Positions 1 to 13,500 are shown, numbered from the stretch's first letter. The stretch is DNA of 64,000 nucleotides from Mytilus californianus (GCF_021869535.1 NW_026262701.1:43961278-44025277), one strand, 5' to 3'. Numbers and translations are program-made. Notes: generated by a model not told the origin, from the letters alone.

Positions 1-2395
1 ATTTACGACAGAACACAAATACAGCACAATAGAATAATGAACTGTGCGTCACACGCATGTATCAACGCAACAAAAAGTGACGTCACAGGTAAATTTCTAA
101 AAATACAATATGAAATTGGGATTAAGTTTGTAATGGTGTTATTTGATGTATTTTCTAACAATTACAAGAATATTAATATAGAATAGTGTTAGTAAAGGAG
201 TAAATATTTGTATTTCATAACTATGGTTTTTCTTCTAAATCAAACTGTGAAAAAACAAATGAATCCTGTGCATATAATAATATAGTTGCTTTTAACCTAA
301 AAATCCTATAAATGAAGTAGGTGATTAATATCTTTACTTTTACATACACAAAGAAAAATAACATTGAATTAAAACCACAAACGATAAGACATAAAACAAA
401 ATCCAACCAGAATTACAAATGGAACATCATAACTAAAAAATCAAAATAGAATTAAAACCACAAACGATAAGACATAAAACAAAATCCAACCAGAATTACA
501 AATGGAACATCATAACTAAATACATGAATGTTGGATGTACAAATACCGAGACACGTCTAATATCAATGCGAATTTACACTCAGCAAAACAGTCATATTCT
601 GGAATAGGTCACGTTTGCTACGTAGAAGACCAGACGACGTAGATGGTAAACCACAATCTAAGACGTGGTAAAAATGTCGTAAGTTAGTCTAGACACATCG
701 TATACATCAACCAATTCGTGATGGTGTCCATAAAATTTACGGAGTGTCATTTTTAATCTTTCCTCCTCATAACTCTGATGGAGCAGTTTCTGCGTAAGGA
801 GTGCACTCCTGTATATGAAGTCCGTATATTGTGAACATGCACGAGCATAACGTATCAACTGAGATATGAAAACACCATACGATGGGGCAGAGGGTATGTT
901 ACTGCTGAGAAATGGGAAATTGATAATTGGGAAGTTAAAATCATCTCGTTTGTCATAGATTTTAGTGTGAAGTCGTCCATCTGTGTCAATATTGAGTAAA
1001 AGATCAAGGTATGAAGCAGTCCTTCTAGTATCAGTAGTATCCTTAATTTCAAGTTCACTTGGATATATGAGATGTAAGTACTGGCTGTAATACGGGTTAT
1101 TCAGTGACATCGTTAATATATCTGAAAGTAAAATTAAAGAATTTCGCAAGGTGTGTTTTTTTTTTGTCTTTTAGAAGGTTTTGAATGAATTCTGCTTCAT
1201 ACGAGTACAAAAACAAATCGACCAGTAGGGGTGCCAATTAGTACCCATTGGAATACCGACTGTTTATTGAAATATCAATCCTCCAAACTCAACAAATATA
1301 TTGTCGATCAAAAAGTCCAGCATTTTGATAATATCATCTTCAGTATATTTTCTGGTAAAATCAGTGTGGTTCTTCACAAAATAAGAATTGTTATAGCTCA
1401 AAACAAGAAATTTATATCTACGATTACAATTTTTATAGCAAACGCACTGTTTAATGAAATGGTGAAGTCGATCTTTTAATTGATCATGAAGAATAGTAGT
1501 GTAAAGCGTAGACAAAAATTGTAATGTAAATGTAGCTACACAATGAATGCGTTTCTGAATGCATGATCGAATAGCTTTGATCCATTAAGTCAGAGTATCC
1601 AGTTCTGGTTCATCTGTCTTGCGCTTTACCCATTTTCTGGCATAGTCTTCAACTGCATCCATCAGTAACCTGCAGTTCTTTTTTCCAGTTGATGGACTGA
1701 GGAATTCTATATTTTGGTCCCTTGGCTAACAACTCTCTTAGTTGTTCAATGGTAACGATGCTAAGGTCGCTAAGGTCGCCAGAAAATATTGCTAATACTG
1801 ATAGCATCTAAACCTTTATTGGCGAATTCTACTTTAAAAAAATTACGTTTTTCCTCATCTTTGGAAGTAGTGGATACGGGTTTGAATAGTCTATGGTAAG
1901 CAATGTCCATGATTATTGCAACTAATCTATACAAAACAGAATTAGAATCAATAACTGAAGTATTTTTTGCCTCTTGGAATAGTAAATAAAGTCTAGATAA
2001 TGGAATGGAGTATAATTTAGTTCTGATATGGGGAATTCCTAAAGGTTTTTGAACAGACGATAAAAGACTATCAATTGTCAAGGTGTGAACAGCGGGTATG
2101 TATATATACTGTGACCATGACTTCTATTTCGTCGAGCAGAAGTGTTAAATAATTGTAATGTATTGACAGTACTACACCTGGGACTAGACAAAATACCTAC
2201 ACCATTAATTTTGTCATTGCATCCATATGGAATGGCTGTTCCCAACTTTCTAATCCAAAAGTCCTCTCTTTGTAACCGATATGGTGTGCTCAATATGGGG
2301 TAATTTGTTGAATGATAAATTTTCTCTATAATCCGGACTTTCCATGTAACACGAACGGACATTTGCGGTTCAAATACTATAGACATTTTCACTGA
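1..2395 (-). pseudogene. Permuted Penelope-like retroelement (Naiad/Chlamys-like), decayed copy
   Basis: Reading leftwards, a segment at about 2395-2090 encodes REDFWIRKLGTAIPYGCND and then INGVGILSS and ARRNRSHGHS. The W-I, L-G-T, P-x-G, N-D spacing matches the C-terminal part of a GIY-YIG nuclease. Next come a linker (2081-1770), a KGPKYRIPQSINW-like stretch (about 1760-1690), and reverse-transcriptase pieces at 1515-1264 and 1149-658 (STLYTTI, then YLDLLLNIDTDGR and [14 protein letters not shown]). A 3' untranslated region fills 657-1. Frameshifts, stops and a deletion removing the first RT motifs break the gene, and the active site reads YIND instead of YIDD. The endonuclease lies before the RT, opposite to classical Penelope elements. 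Family placement is inference. Confidence 0.75.
364..525. repeat. Two-copy tandem duplication (~84 bp unit)
   Basis: A segment beginning gaattaaaaccacaaacgat occurs at about 364-440 and again at about 449-525 with near identity. It lies within the 3' region of the decayed retroelement, whose other copies show the segment once, so this is a local duplication. Confidence 0.85.
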
Positions 2396-2464
2396 CCTTC
2401 TGCTGTTATCTGTTCTATGGTCGGGTTGTTGTCTCTTTGACACATTCCCCATTTCCATTCTCAA
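2395..2464 (-). repeat. Fragment of dispersed repeat family A (subfamily also at 62.8 kb)
   Basis: About 70 bp matches, in reverse orientation, the start of the longer repeat at 62810-63230, including the tgtcaaagagacaacaaccc core. It abuts the endonuclease-like sequence of the retroelement relic and adds a spurious start to the open frame there. Confidence 0.7.
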
Positions 2465-4430
2465 TTTTATTTGACACTCCTGTAGTAAATTAACAGGACA
2501 TAAAATCTTAATGAGTTGTAATAATTACGCAAATTAAAATCAATTAATAATTGTACGACATGTACGAATCATCAATTTAATTCATAGGTTTTTTTGATAG
2601 TGCATTTAGACTTTGAAGAAAGTCATGGTTGTTATTAGGAATTTATTTGTATTTGATGAAGTGTTGTCGTTTTCATCTGACACAAGCCTGGTGGCGAAAA
2701 ATTCAGTCATAAGAACTCTTTAAGGAATACAAGATGCAAAAGTGAAGTAGACAAATGGTTACATAAATTTCTTCAACCTCGGGTAAACGAGGAGGGAAAT
2801 CATAAAGCATAAACACTAAAATGTTATGTTGATCAAGTGCAAACGTCCTGTCGAAAAAGCGGAAATGTCCTGTTTAAAAAAGTGGAAATGTCCATTGTTG
2901 AAATGGTAAAGTTGGACATTTATTAGCTTCAATTTTAATAAATCGATGTAAAAATATTTCTTTTAAGAACATTTTATTTGTTTTTTTCGAATAAAATAAA
3001 GTTTACACTTCACCATTTGTGCTGATTTGGAGAGCAGAGGACCATGGAATAAAGGTGTAAAAACTGTGGAGTGATTAAATGTATGCAAAGAACTAAATTT
3101 TCAAAGAATTTATTGTGTGAAAAAATGCATAGTTTACCTCGAGAAGACGCATCACAAAGACTTTTCCGGGTGTTCTAAATTACGGAAAAATTAAAATCTC
3201 ACTTCGTGCCCAAAAATTTAACCACATAATGTGAAAATGTCCCAGCCTCGAAACGAGCCATCATACATATCCAAGTTTAAGATATGGGCACGGGACTTGA
3301 GGAAAAGGCTACCATTAACGCCTACCTGAAATAAATTGCGCATCTTTACCCATTTAAAAAGGTGCAAATGTCCTAAAAAAAATCACAAATGCCACGTGCC
3401 CATCTTTGATGATATGAGTCGCATCGGCTTTAATGGAAGTTTTATTCTTGAGAGTATCACTAGCCCAGTAGTCAACACACATGGGCTGATCTGAAATATC
3501 ATTCGTGCTGTAGTATATTGAAATTATTAAAAACAATCAAACGATTATAAATAAAGCAAAGATGACCTTTTTGAAATATCTGATATTTTTGTTTTCAGCA
3601 TTCTTTAACTTTGTCAATGCATTAATAAATTTTGACTTCCAGCTTTTTTTTTGGAGCGCCTTTAACCGTTCTCTTTTTTAACATCAACAAAACATTTCTT
3701 TTTTCCATCAATTGATTGTTATATTATCGTAAACAAGTCAAAGCTCCTTATAAATTATAAATATAATTTACAATTCTATTGTTATAATAAATGATAAAGA
3801 GAAAATATAATATATGTTTTTCTACATTAATATTTATTTAAATTTAGATTCTTCCAATTTTTCAGTAAAATGCATTCTTTGTCTACTTCTAACGGAATTC
3901 TCTGTACCCCATCCTTTGTGATTTTATAATTTAAATGGTGTTAACTCAGCTATCAAGTTGGTTTTCTTTTCCTTTTTTTTTTGGCAAAATTACATCTGGT
4001 GAAAATTCACCATACTCTTATAAAATATGACTTATATAAATCAAATTAACATGTATTTAATTTTTGAAATATAGACTTTTGTTATCAAATTTAATGCATC
4101 TTTTTCCAATTTTATAAAAGGTTTTCAGTTCATCTGTCTATTACATATATTTTTCTCTGGCTTAAATTTTATCAACTTTGTTATAATCAATATTCATATT
4201 GAATACTAGGAAATTTTTCTCTTACCCTTGGACATATTTTAAAGAGATAAGTTGCCATTTGACAATATCTTTATTGAATAATTGACATATCCTTATATTT
4301 TTAGTGCTTCAAATTGGCTTTCAATATTAATCATATTAAAACCCCGTTTGCCTAACTACCAATCATCATCTTTCTTTTACCTTTATCTGGTTTGTCATTC
4401 CATTCAAATTAAAAACTTTTTCAATCTATT
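2465..4430. other. Non-coding, AT-rich interval
   Basis: No supported gene. A ~100-bp segment at 2920-3022 (starting gttggacatttatt) recurs at 5169-5285, so at least one dispersed repeat is present. Short open frames here have no recognisable content and no splice context. Confidence 0.6.
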
Positions 4431-4434
4431 TCTT

Positions 4435-4740
4435 TTTTATGTCCCACCTATGGGCATTATGTTTTTCGGTCTGTGCGTCCGTTCGTCCTTCCGTTCGTCC
4501 GTCCGTACGTTCGTCTGTTCGTCCGTATGTCCCGCTTCAGGTTAAAGTTTATGGTCAAGGTAGTTTTTGATGAAGTTGAAGTCCAATCAACTTGAAACTT
4601 AGTACACATGTTCCCTATGATACGATCTTTCGAATTGTAATGCCAAATTAGATTGTTTACCCCAAATTCACGGTCCCCTGAACATAGGAAATAATAGTGC
4701 GAGTGGGGCATCCGTGTACTATGAACACATTCTTGTTTAT
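4435..4740 (+). repeat. High-copy bivalve-type dispersed repeat with (cgtc)n core
   Basis: A run of gtccgt/gtcgtt units at 4480-4530 is followed by cttcaggttaaagtttatgg and a conserved block ending near gtgcgagtggggcatccgtg. I recognise this arrangement from many bivalve sequences. Open frames on either strand arise from the simple-sequence run. Confidence 0.65.
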
Positions 4741-4929
4741 ATATATATATATATTCTGGAAATACACGAGAGCTAGCTAAAAAGGTGAAAAGTGGTGCAA
4801 TCAAAGTTTTGATGAACATTATTTTTTTCAACAGGAGGATATGTCACTTTTTCCAAAGAAGTGATAATGTGTCCTTTTTCTTTATTTTATTTCTCACATT
4901 CTTCTTTATCATGATCAAATGAATTTCTT

Positions 4930-5110
4930 TTAGCTTTTAACTTTTCGGAAATTTGGCTCCTCAATGCTCTCCAACTTCGTACTTTATTTGGCCTTTTTAA
5001 CCTTTTTTTATTTGAGCGTACCTGATGAGTCTTTTGTAGACGAAACGCGCGTCTGGCGTACACATTTTAATCCTGGTATATATGATGAGTTTATTTACAG
5101 GTTTATTTGC
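4930..5110 (+). repeat. Hammerhead-ribozyme repeat (retrozyme-like), copy 1
   Basis: At 5022-5028 the core CTGATGA is followed by stem II (GTC at 5029-5031 with GAC at 5039-5041), then GAAA at 5042-5045, a very short stem III, and the potential cleavage triplet GTC at 5051-5053. This is the full catalytic core order of a type I hammerhead. The helix I strand before the core reads gcgtac; two bases would have to differ for full pairing with TGGCG after the cleavage site, so activity may be reduced. Animal retrozymes with this layout are known in bivalves (from memory). Confidence 0.7.
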
Positions 5111-5168
5111 CCAATAAATGTTCCCTTTTCAATGTACGATAGGTATATTCACAAGTATACACACATTG

Positions 5169-5285
5169 GTATAGTTGGACATTTATTCAGCTTCGATTTT
5201 AATAAATCGATGTAAAATATTTCTTTTAAGACAATTTTATTTATTTTCCCGAATACAATAAAGTTTACACTGAACTTTATTGTAA
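5169..5285 (+). repeat. ~100-bp dispersed repeat (second copy of 2920-3022)
   Basis: The block from gttggacatttattcagctt to ataaagtttacact closely matches 2920-3022. Both copies are in the same orientation. Confidence 0.7.
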
Positions 5286-5439
5286 AACATTTTAAATGGA
5301 AAACACAACATTAAAGACATTTTCAAAAGATAGAAAAAAATGATACTACCGAAAGTAAACGTAATTTCTCTATAACCGCTTGTTTCTGACAAAGACATGC
5401 ACTTAAGTTTCACTATAACTTTTTGTCCGTCCGCCCGTC

Positions 5440-6560
5440 CTACCTTGTTAGTGTACATTTCTGATCAGATGTTTTAGATATTTATATCAAAGGTTCATGT
5501 CAAAAAAAAAAAAATTATACACGTACTTCAGCTCGGTTTTAATATCAGCAATGCCTCGGACAAGTTTGAAGATCAGTTCCAATCAAATATTTTTAAAAGA
5601 GTTAAGCCCTTGGAACTATTAATTATATGGAAAATTGCTTTTTAAGCGATCCCAAACATTCATTTCTTTTAGGATTGTTTTGAAATTTATATCGGAGGTT
5701 CATATTAGCAATGTATGGGACTAGTTTGAAAATCAGTGATAATCAACTATTTGTATATGAGTTATGTCCCTTAGAATGTCAGAAATGTAAATTTTATAGA
5801 AAATTCCATTGTAAGCGCTCTAAAGTGTACAATTCCTGACAAATACTTATAGCAAAGGTAAAAACTAGCAATGTCATGCACAAAAATCAGTGCGATCAAC
5901 TATGTTTTAAAGAATTATGGCCCTTTGATTTTTTTCATATGGAAAATTGCATAGTAAGCGCCTTCAAGGCTACATTTTTTGTAGGATGGTTATGAAATGT
6001 ACATCGAAGATTTATATCAGCAATGTCAAAAATGAGTTCGAAATTCAGCGCTGAACAATAATTTTTATAGGAGACATTTCTCTTAGAAATGTAAATTTAA
6101 TAGAAAACTGCATTATAACCACTCTCGTGTACAAATCCTGAAAGATGTTTATGAAAATCACTTCAAAGGTTTATATCAGCAATGAACTAATTTTAAAAGA
6201 CTTATGCCCCTTGGAAATATTAATTATGTAGAAAATTGCATTTTAAGCATTCTAACATCTACATTTCATGTAGGGTTGTTATCAAGTTTATATCAAGGGT
6301 AAATATCAGCAATATCCTAGGTGAGTTCGAAAATCAGCGATGATGTATTATTTGTACAGGAGTTATGTATCTTTGAAAGGCAATTCATATTGAACAGTGC
6401 ATGGTACATGGTACAAATGATGGCAATCTCATACCTACATTTCCTGTATAACTTTTATGAAATCAAAATCAAAGACTTGTATCAGTACGGTCTTGGAAAA
6501 GTGCTTGTCAATTATTTGTACAGAACATGCAGAAGTTATGCCTCTAGCAAATAGATAAAT
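5440..6560. repeat. Degenerate tandem array, unit ~200 bp, about 5-6 copies
   Basis: Each unit contains, in order, a tatatcagcaatg-like block, a gaaaatcagcg-like block, gagttatgccccttgga, gaaaattgcattgtaagcgc and a tacatttcctgtaggattgttatgaaat block. Copies have drifted strongly. The array ends near the 3' end of the receptor gene. Confidence 0.7.
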
Positions 6561-6921
6561 ATGGTAAATAAAATAACATTGTAGACGATCTCATGCCTAC
6601 ATTTCTTATAAGTTATTTTTCTAGTTGTTGCTCTATAATATAATAAAATATGGACAACGCGGGGGACATTGGAACTCTGTTCTGTTTTCGTTTTGTATTC
6701 TCTCATGCCAACAGTCCGAAAATGTGTATCCAACTACTGGTTCGAATGTTCGTCATCATCTCTGATATTCGGAACAGATGACGGAGTTTCAATTTGTTTT
6801 GTTTTCTACGCATGTTTTTAATACAAAAACGGAAAAAGAAATTATGAAGATCAAAGAGGGATCCATGACTATCCCAAGTACATTTAAATATTGACTCCCT
6901 CTTACAGTGTGATAATGTGTA

Positions 6922-7577
6922 TCATATAGTCGTTTCAGTATATGGGTGTTCAATTAAATTTGAATCAATGTGTAGAGGTTGATATGGATTCAAATATCCT
7001 GAACCGGAGGTCTTAATACTTGTATCGTCGCCTTCACTGCTGGTTGTGAAGGATGTATTGCGATGTTTTGAAGAAGCTTTCTCCTTAAGTACTTGTTCTA
7101 CAGTCTCTCTTATCACCAGCACCTGCGTTTCCCTAATCATTTGTGCAATAGTTTCTTTTGTAACATTTTCAGCAAATTCTAATCTTTGTAGCGCCTGCAC
7201 TGGTATTTCATTCCCTATTTCTACGGTAAAGGGCATTCGATTATCATCAACCATTTCCTGCGCTTCTACAGAAATCTCCCTAGACGCTTCTGAAGTTCCC
7301 CTGTTAAGATGAATGTCAGAATGAACAACTGCTGCATTAGCTGCTGTTGAGACGGAAATATTACGATCTGATTCTATATCGATTTCATCGTAATGAGATC
7401 CACCCGCTGTAATGCTTTGAGCGTCAGTGACTTCTATGACAGATACTGTGATCATCTTTCTTCGGATGAAGTTGCAAAATAAAGTATAAATGATAATTAA
7501 AAGCAAAACGGAAACCGCTATCAACATTAGTCTTTCTAGTGTCATTTCTAATCGTTTTATCTCTGGCTTCCTGTTGC
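6922..7577 (-). CDS. Receptor exon 5: transmembrane helix and cytoplasmic tail
   Basis: The exon starts after an attgtag acceptor at 7578-7580 and runs to a TGA at 6922-6924. It encodes a short juxtamembrane stretch, the helix LMLIAVSVLLLIIIYTLFC with basic residues (RRK) after it as a stop-transfer signal, and about 180 polar, acidic residues. The last 27 residues hold GYLNPYQPL and a second tyrosine in PYTETTI. YLNP fits the pYxN docking motif of GRB2-type SH2 domains and YQPL fits the YxxPhi sorting motif (motif knowledge; function inferred). Confidence 0.85.
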
Positions 7578-10500
7578 CTACAATAATAAAGTAAAGCAAT
7601 ATTTGTTTTTTTTACCTATTTATATCTTTCAAGTAAAACTATAGGACTGACTAAGCACACGCATGCTAATAATTCATTATTATAATATAACTTTAAGTCA
7701 AACCCGAAATAATCGATTGAATGTCTTAAAATGAGATTGAAGAATATGACTGTACATGTTAAAGTTGCTCAATATTTTGTTTTCTATGGAGTGTGTTGTG
7801 GATTTAGCCGTCGTTTGTCGTTTTTTTTTTTGTCATGGCGTTATAAGTTTTTCTTCGACTTATGAGTTTTGAATGTCTCCTTGGTATCTTTCGCTCCTTT
7901 ATTTAAACCTGTTTTAAATTTCTATTCGTGAATAAAAAAAAATATTAGGTATAAAAAAAAAACCAGATTTCAATCCAAAACAAAACAAACAAAAAATAAG
8001 CAAGTGAAATGGAAGACAAATAGAGGTCAACGTAGTATGATTTCCAACAAACACCAATTTATACAATGTATCGGAAAGGTTGGAACTTGTTTTACGACTA
8101 TAAGAAAAACGGTTGAACGGATTCAATTTTTCAACCTAAAATATTAAGCCTCGATGTGTGGAATTTGAAAAAAAAACACCGCTCGGGATGAAATAATCGA
8201 ATATAAATGCCAAACCCATTGTTAAATGAAATCAAATCTACGTCTGCCATGAATTATTTCTTAACTATTATATATCTCCAAGAGCTGGCATTTTCTATCA
8301 TGATTTCCTTGATGGAAAGTAAAGGCAATAGTAGTTTACCGCTGTTCAATAGTCATAAATCGATTTAACTGAAACAATTCCGGGTCACAAACCAAAACTT
8401 AGGGAAACACATCAACTATAAGAAACAAAACGGAAGTTCGCTGCTAACAAGGAAGCTATTAACGGAAGGGTTCCAAGTGGTGCAGTTAAAAACATCCCAT
8501 CGAAAATTTTACGGACGAGTTGGTTGACCGTAACGGTTGTGGAATATCTGTTTCACATATGAAAACGGATATGTGTAGCAGGGTCTGTTTATCCTTCCAG
8601 ATCACCTAAGATCACCGCCGATTTTTGGTGGGGCTCGTGTTCTTCATTCTATAGTTTTCTATGTAAAGTTATGTTTGGAAAACTTTTGTTTATCTTTTGG
8701 TCGTTTTTCGTTAATTGTCACGGCGTTGTCAGTTTGGGATGATCATCGCTTTATCAGTTTGAATATCCCTTTGGTGTCTTCCGCATGTCCCTCAGATATC
8801 AATGGACAAATGATTCATCATAAACATATCTCCTCAAAATTAAACACAATATCATAGATGCTTTTTACATATTATACTTACTACCACTTTTTTTACCTGT
8901 TCTAATAGCCATAATATCAGTCTCATTACTTTTTCCGAATATGTTTTCTGCGTACATAACTAAATAATAATCGGTATTTTCCATCAGGTTAAAGATGTTC
9001 ATCGAATTTTGACTGTGGCGTTTATGCATCAAAGTCTTCCAAGTGTCATTTTCACTTGACGTGTACTTGATGTAAAAGGTAACGGGGTAATGGACTGCTT
9101 TTCTTGCCTTTGATACCCAAGAAATAGTTATGCCGGGTCCGTACAGTTTTACCTTAAGATTTCGTGGTGTGTCCGGCCTTTCTGGAAATAAAAATTGTGC
9201 AGGTTCTGCTTTAGGTTCGTTTGCACAACCACTGAATGTTTTGTTCTATTGTGTTTTGCATGTTATTGATATACAATGTGAGTCATCCATTCCTAGACAA
9301 ATTTAATATGTAGTAAGTACCCTTTCTTATAGTGAAATGATCTTTATGAAATGCTTTATTAATGTTTCGTGGCATATGAATGTAAAGGATGGTACATTTT
9401 CAGCAATTTTATTACATTCGGGTTGCTTTTGGTGACGGCGAGCAATTTTTACACGGTATTATATAAGATTATTTTATTTGTATGTGTATTTTATCACCCA
9501 TACAATTATGGTAACTTTTAGTCATTTTTTGTTTTATCAACTCTGCAACGTTTGTATTTGGTTTTTGACTTTTAAATACTTTGGCCTCGAACATCACTGA
9601 AGATACATTTATTGTCGAAAAGTGCATCTAGTGCAGTTCAATTGGTACGGTCAATCTTACTGCTACTACTGGGTCGATACATATTCTGATGGATTGTTAC
9701 CCAAATGGTATCACCTGCATGAAGCCATGAACATACGGAAATTGTTTTATTAAAATTTGCTGTTACGCAATTTCGAAATCATTTTGAATTCAGGAATTTA
9801 TCGTCCTCATGCAAAGCTCTGATTCCTTGTGCGGTTTTGGCTTTACTTTTTGGTCCTTTTTGTTTTCTTAGCTCGATCTTCAAAGTTTGATTTAGGTTTT
9901 GGACTGCAAAAAATAATTTAGCCTCGACCATAACCATTACTGTAATAATTATCATAGCGGTTTTATAGAGTAATATGGGTTTTTTTTTTCTTTAACAAAC
10001 TTTTGTTGTACGGTCTTTTACTTTTTTTTTCTAGATAGATAAGATTATTTGGTTTGCCTAATCGACAGAGGTAAATATGTCATGCACATTCAGGACGGCT
10101 ACAAATTAACAATGAATTTGACAAGTAGACTCTGCTTTGTGATACGACTGGAATGATGAGTTACAAATTTTGACTAAAACTGGAAAACAAAACAAATTTC
10201 AAATGTTTCATGAACAAACTGTTTTCTCGCAATAATTTTAATGTTACTTTTCATAGTTTTTACCTTGACACGCACATTGAACGTGATAGATTTTAAATAT
10301 ATGATCGTTTTTTTTGTTTTTATTATTAATAGTGGTCTTTTTATAATCAATATGTGAACGAAATCTGGACAACATAAAAACCACGTGTATAAAAGTAACG
10401 CATTTATTTCGTCGCACTTTGTCATTGTTGCATAGCTTAAGAAGGGAAATATTTATCTGACACCTACCTTCTGCAGGTAATTCATATGTACAAATTAAAG

Positions 10501-13500
10501 TTCTGTTGTCGTATTTTACTGCTACAGTATAGTTTCTGTTGAAGTCCTCACTGGTAAGGTTAAAAATTCTCAAAAACACAGTAGTGACAGTCACGTTTAT
10601 AATGTTCCCAAATATTTCCTTTTCAGTGTAAGAAACAATCGAGTGATCTAAATACTTAAAACTATTTAAAATGTACTTCTCTCCTATCAACCAATGCAAA
10701 TCCGAAACATTTATGTTGTATACATTAGCTTTTAAAGTCATTTGATCCATATTTTCATTTATTCCATCAAATATATTCTCAGGCAAACAGAAAGGCTCAT
10801 CTTTCAATAAAAGAAGTTATGCATCAATTAAATAATTTAAAAAAAATATATATTATGGATACTTAAATTAATATTGAAGTTTGAAATACACAAATTGACA
10901 ACGGATTAGCGAAAATTTCCGTTTTGAACCGGTCTTTTGTAATTTACCAGCAAAATGGGTCAAAGTCCCAAAGGCCAGGTTGCAATATTTGTGACTAAAC
11001 AATGTAGAAAAGTTACTTAAATCTAGAAATGTGAAAACTTCCACAAAAAATCCCATAATAGTAGGAGCATAACTTCAACATATGTGCAATCTTCCTGCAA
11101 AGTTTTACGGAACTGGGTTGAACACTGTACGAGAATTTGTTACCAAAAACTTGAACTTTCTTTCATAAATTTTGTTGAAAAATGACTAAGTTCCCGAGTG
11201 TGGAATAATGAGGAAAAATTTCTCAAACAATTCCATAATAGCAATGTGCAATCTTTCTGTAAAGTTTCAGTGATATAGGTTGAAAACTGTATGAGAAATT
11301 GATTACACAAATTAGTTGACCACTTTTCCCCGACCGCCTGCCCGAAATCACCATACCATAAACCGGTTTTGGACTTCGTCCAACTCGGCCAGCAAAGGAC
11401 TCAAAGTGCTGATTCAGTAGAATATTCTACCATTCTAGTATATAATAATATGCACGTTTTTCAAAAACAGATAATACAATGACAGTTTTGACTGAGGTTC
11501 AAGAGATTACACAGTTCTGGAGTAAATTACTGCTTTTACCGTATGCCTTTTTATAGGAAGATATATTATGTATCCGGGATTGAAAATGGTTGAATATCTT
11601 CCATTGCAATTTCAATCAAAGTTGTAATGTTCAAAAGTATATGCACGTACGCACAAGAAGAAAGCTGTGTTGCGAGTTCGATCCTTTAATGGGTATTACA
11701 TGACACTGAGAAATGGAATTTGGTAGTCACCACATAAAAAGATTAAAAAGAAAGGATTGATCTATAGGGAGCCAGGACAACACATGAATGTATGCATGGA
11801 ATCAGATGTTTTTCTAATGTGTTTTGTTTGTTACCTTAAACATTTAAGTCATACACAGATGGTATTTCAAGTATACAACTGGGTTCGTGATCATATCACA
11901 GATAATAATATAATCGCTAGAAAACTGATACACGATCCCCGTTTTAAAACTGTTAATTTGCATATGTTTTAATGTTTGTTTTATCTTTTTCTCTTTTATT
12001 ATTGCAACAAATAATGCATATAAAGTTGTAGTCCATACAGTATAGGAATTGTGAAACAAAATAAAATTTAATGATACAATTCGTGAAAAAATACAAGTTT
12101 CTTTTAATCAACCAGTTGCATTATGCATAAAGATGGAAGGAATGAGTAATATAGGATCTACCATTTACTGTCTTATCAGGAAAGATAATAAGGATGCATT
12201 TTACAAAAGATTGTATCAGATGTTTTTGGAGTTATCTCCCTCGGTAAAAGTTTTATAATGCATTTTACAGAATTTATATCTTTTCTGGTAATGTTCTGTA
12301 TATAAAAAAAACTGTTGAAACAGAGATATGACGCGCCTTTTTGTAATTTTTGAAAATTTAATGCAATTGTTGAAATTAAAATGGCAAATGTGAACATGTT
12401 AACTATGCAAAACATTGAGTCAATGAATTGTTGACTAAAGGAACAAGGCCGACTAATCTCCGTAAAAAAGAGAAATGCCAACACTAATACAACTGCATAC
12501 CAAATACTATTGACTCATCATAATTCTTTCCTTTTTAACTGACCTAAACACATACTTTAACGTGTAAACTGCAAAAGTTTCAAAGCAATAAATAAGGATT
12601 AGGAGGATATGAGATGTTCAAATGCTAATACAACTGTACACCAAATATCACTGACCTACCGCTAATGGTTCCCCTTAAACGGATCTTATCAAACACTTTA
12701 ACGTATAAACCAAAAAAAATATTTTAAAGTCAATAGACCATGACCTAGGAGGTGGGATGAATGATATCCATGGAAATGAGATGTGTCAATGCTAATGCAA
12801 TTGTTTACCAAATTTCATTGATCTACCACTAATGGTTCCCCTTAATCTGATATAATCAGACAAATTATACACTGTTCTATTGAAATTTAATGTAATAATG
12901 CTAATTTAACTGCTTACCAAACACTATTGACCTACCACTAGTGGTTCTCCTTAAACTGACCTAATCGCAAAGTGAGACATTGTTGACACCGACGCCGGAA
13001 ACAAAACGTTCAAGTCTAGTTTTTTCGATTTCGTCGAGAAGAGACAATTATATATTGATTCAACCATACTTTAATATCCCGAATAAGATATAAAAAAATC
13101 GTTTGTAGGCTTTGCATCGATTCTTAAATACCTCGATACCTCACCTGCTGGATTGTTAGTCCGCAACGGCTGCATACTACATCTGTACTAGCATACTAAT
13201 ACGTATACAATGTATTTCCCTTATTGATAGTTTTACCCGGATTGTCAATACCTTTGATCATTTTGTTATTATTATATCAGTTCTTCGACGTTTCTATTAA
13301 GTTTTGGTTTTTAAATAATTTGTCCTCGAGCATCACTTTACCTAGATCTTGTGCAGTAAAATCTATACCATTGAATGTGATAAGATTGACGTGTGCATGC
13401 AGTGTCCCTTGAGAAGATGATAAATTTACATCCCAGTGTTAATACAAACTGAAAAGGTAAAGCATTCCATTTACTTGTATCCATCAAATAATTATCATTA

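Noticed and set aside
4457..4831. 124-codon minus-strand frame ending in RTNGRTNGRT-like repeats
   Set aside because: It comes from the (cgtc)n run of a dispersed repeat.
7046..7312. Plus-strand 88-codon frame
   Set aside because: Antisense to the receptor's cytoplasmic-tail exon, which has good splice and domain support.
10244..10467. Extension of the 187-codon frame past the second Ig exon
   Set aside because: A gtaggt donor at 10466-10467 matches the phase of the next exon; the downstream frame reads through intron.
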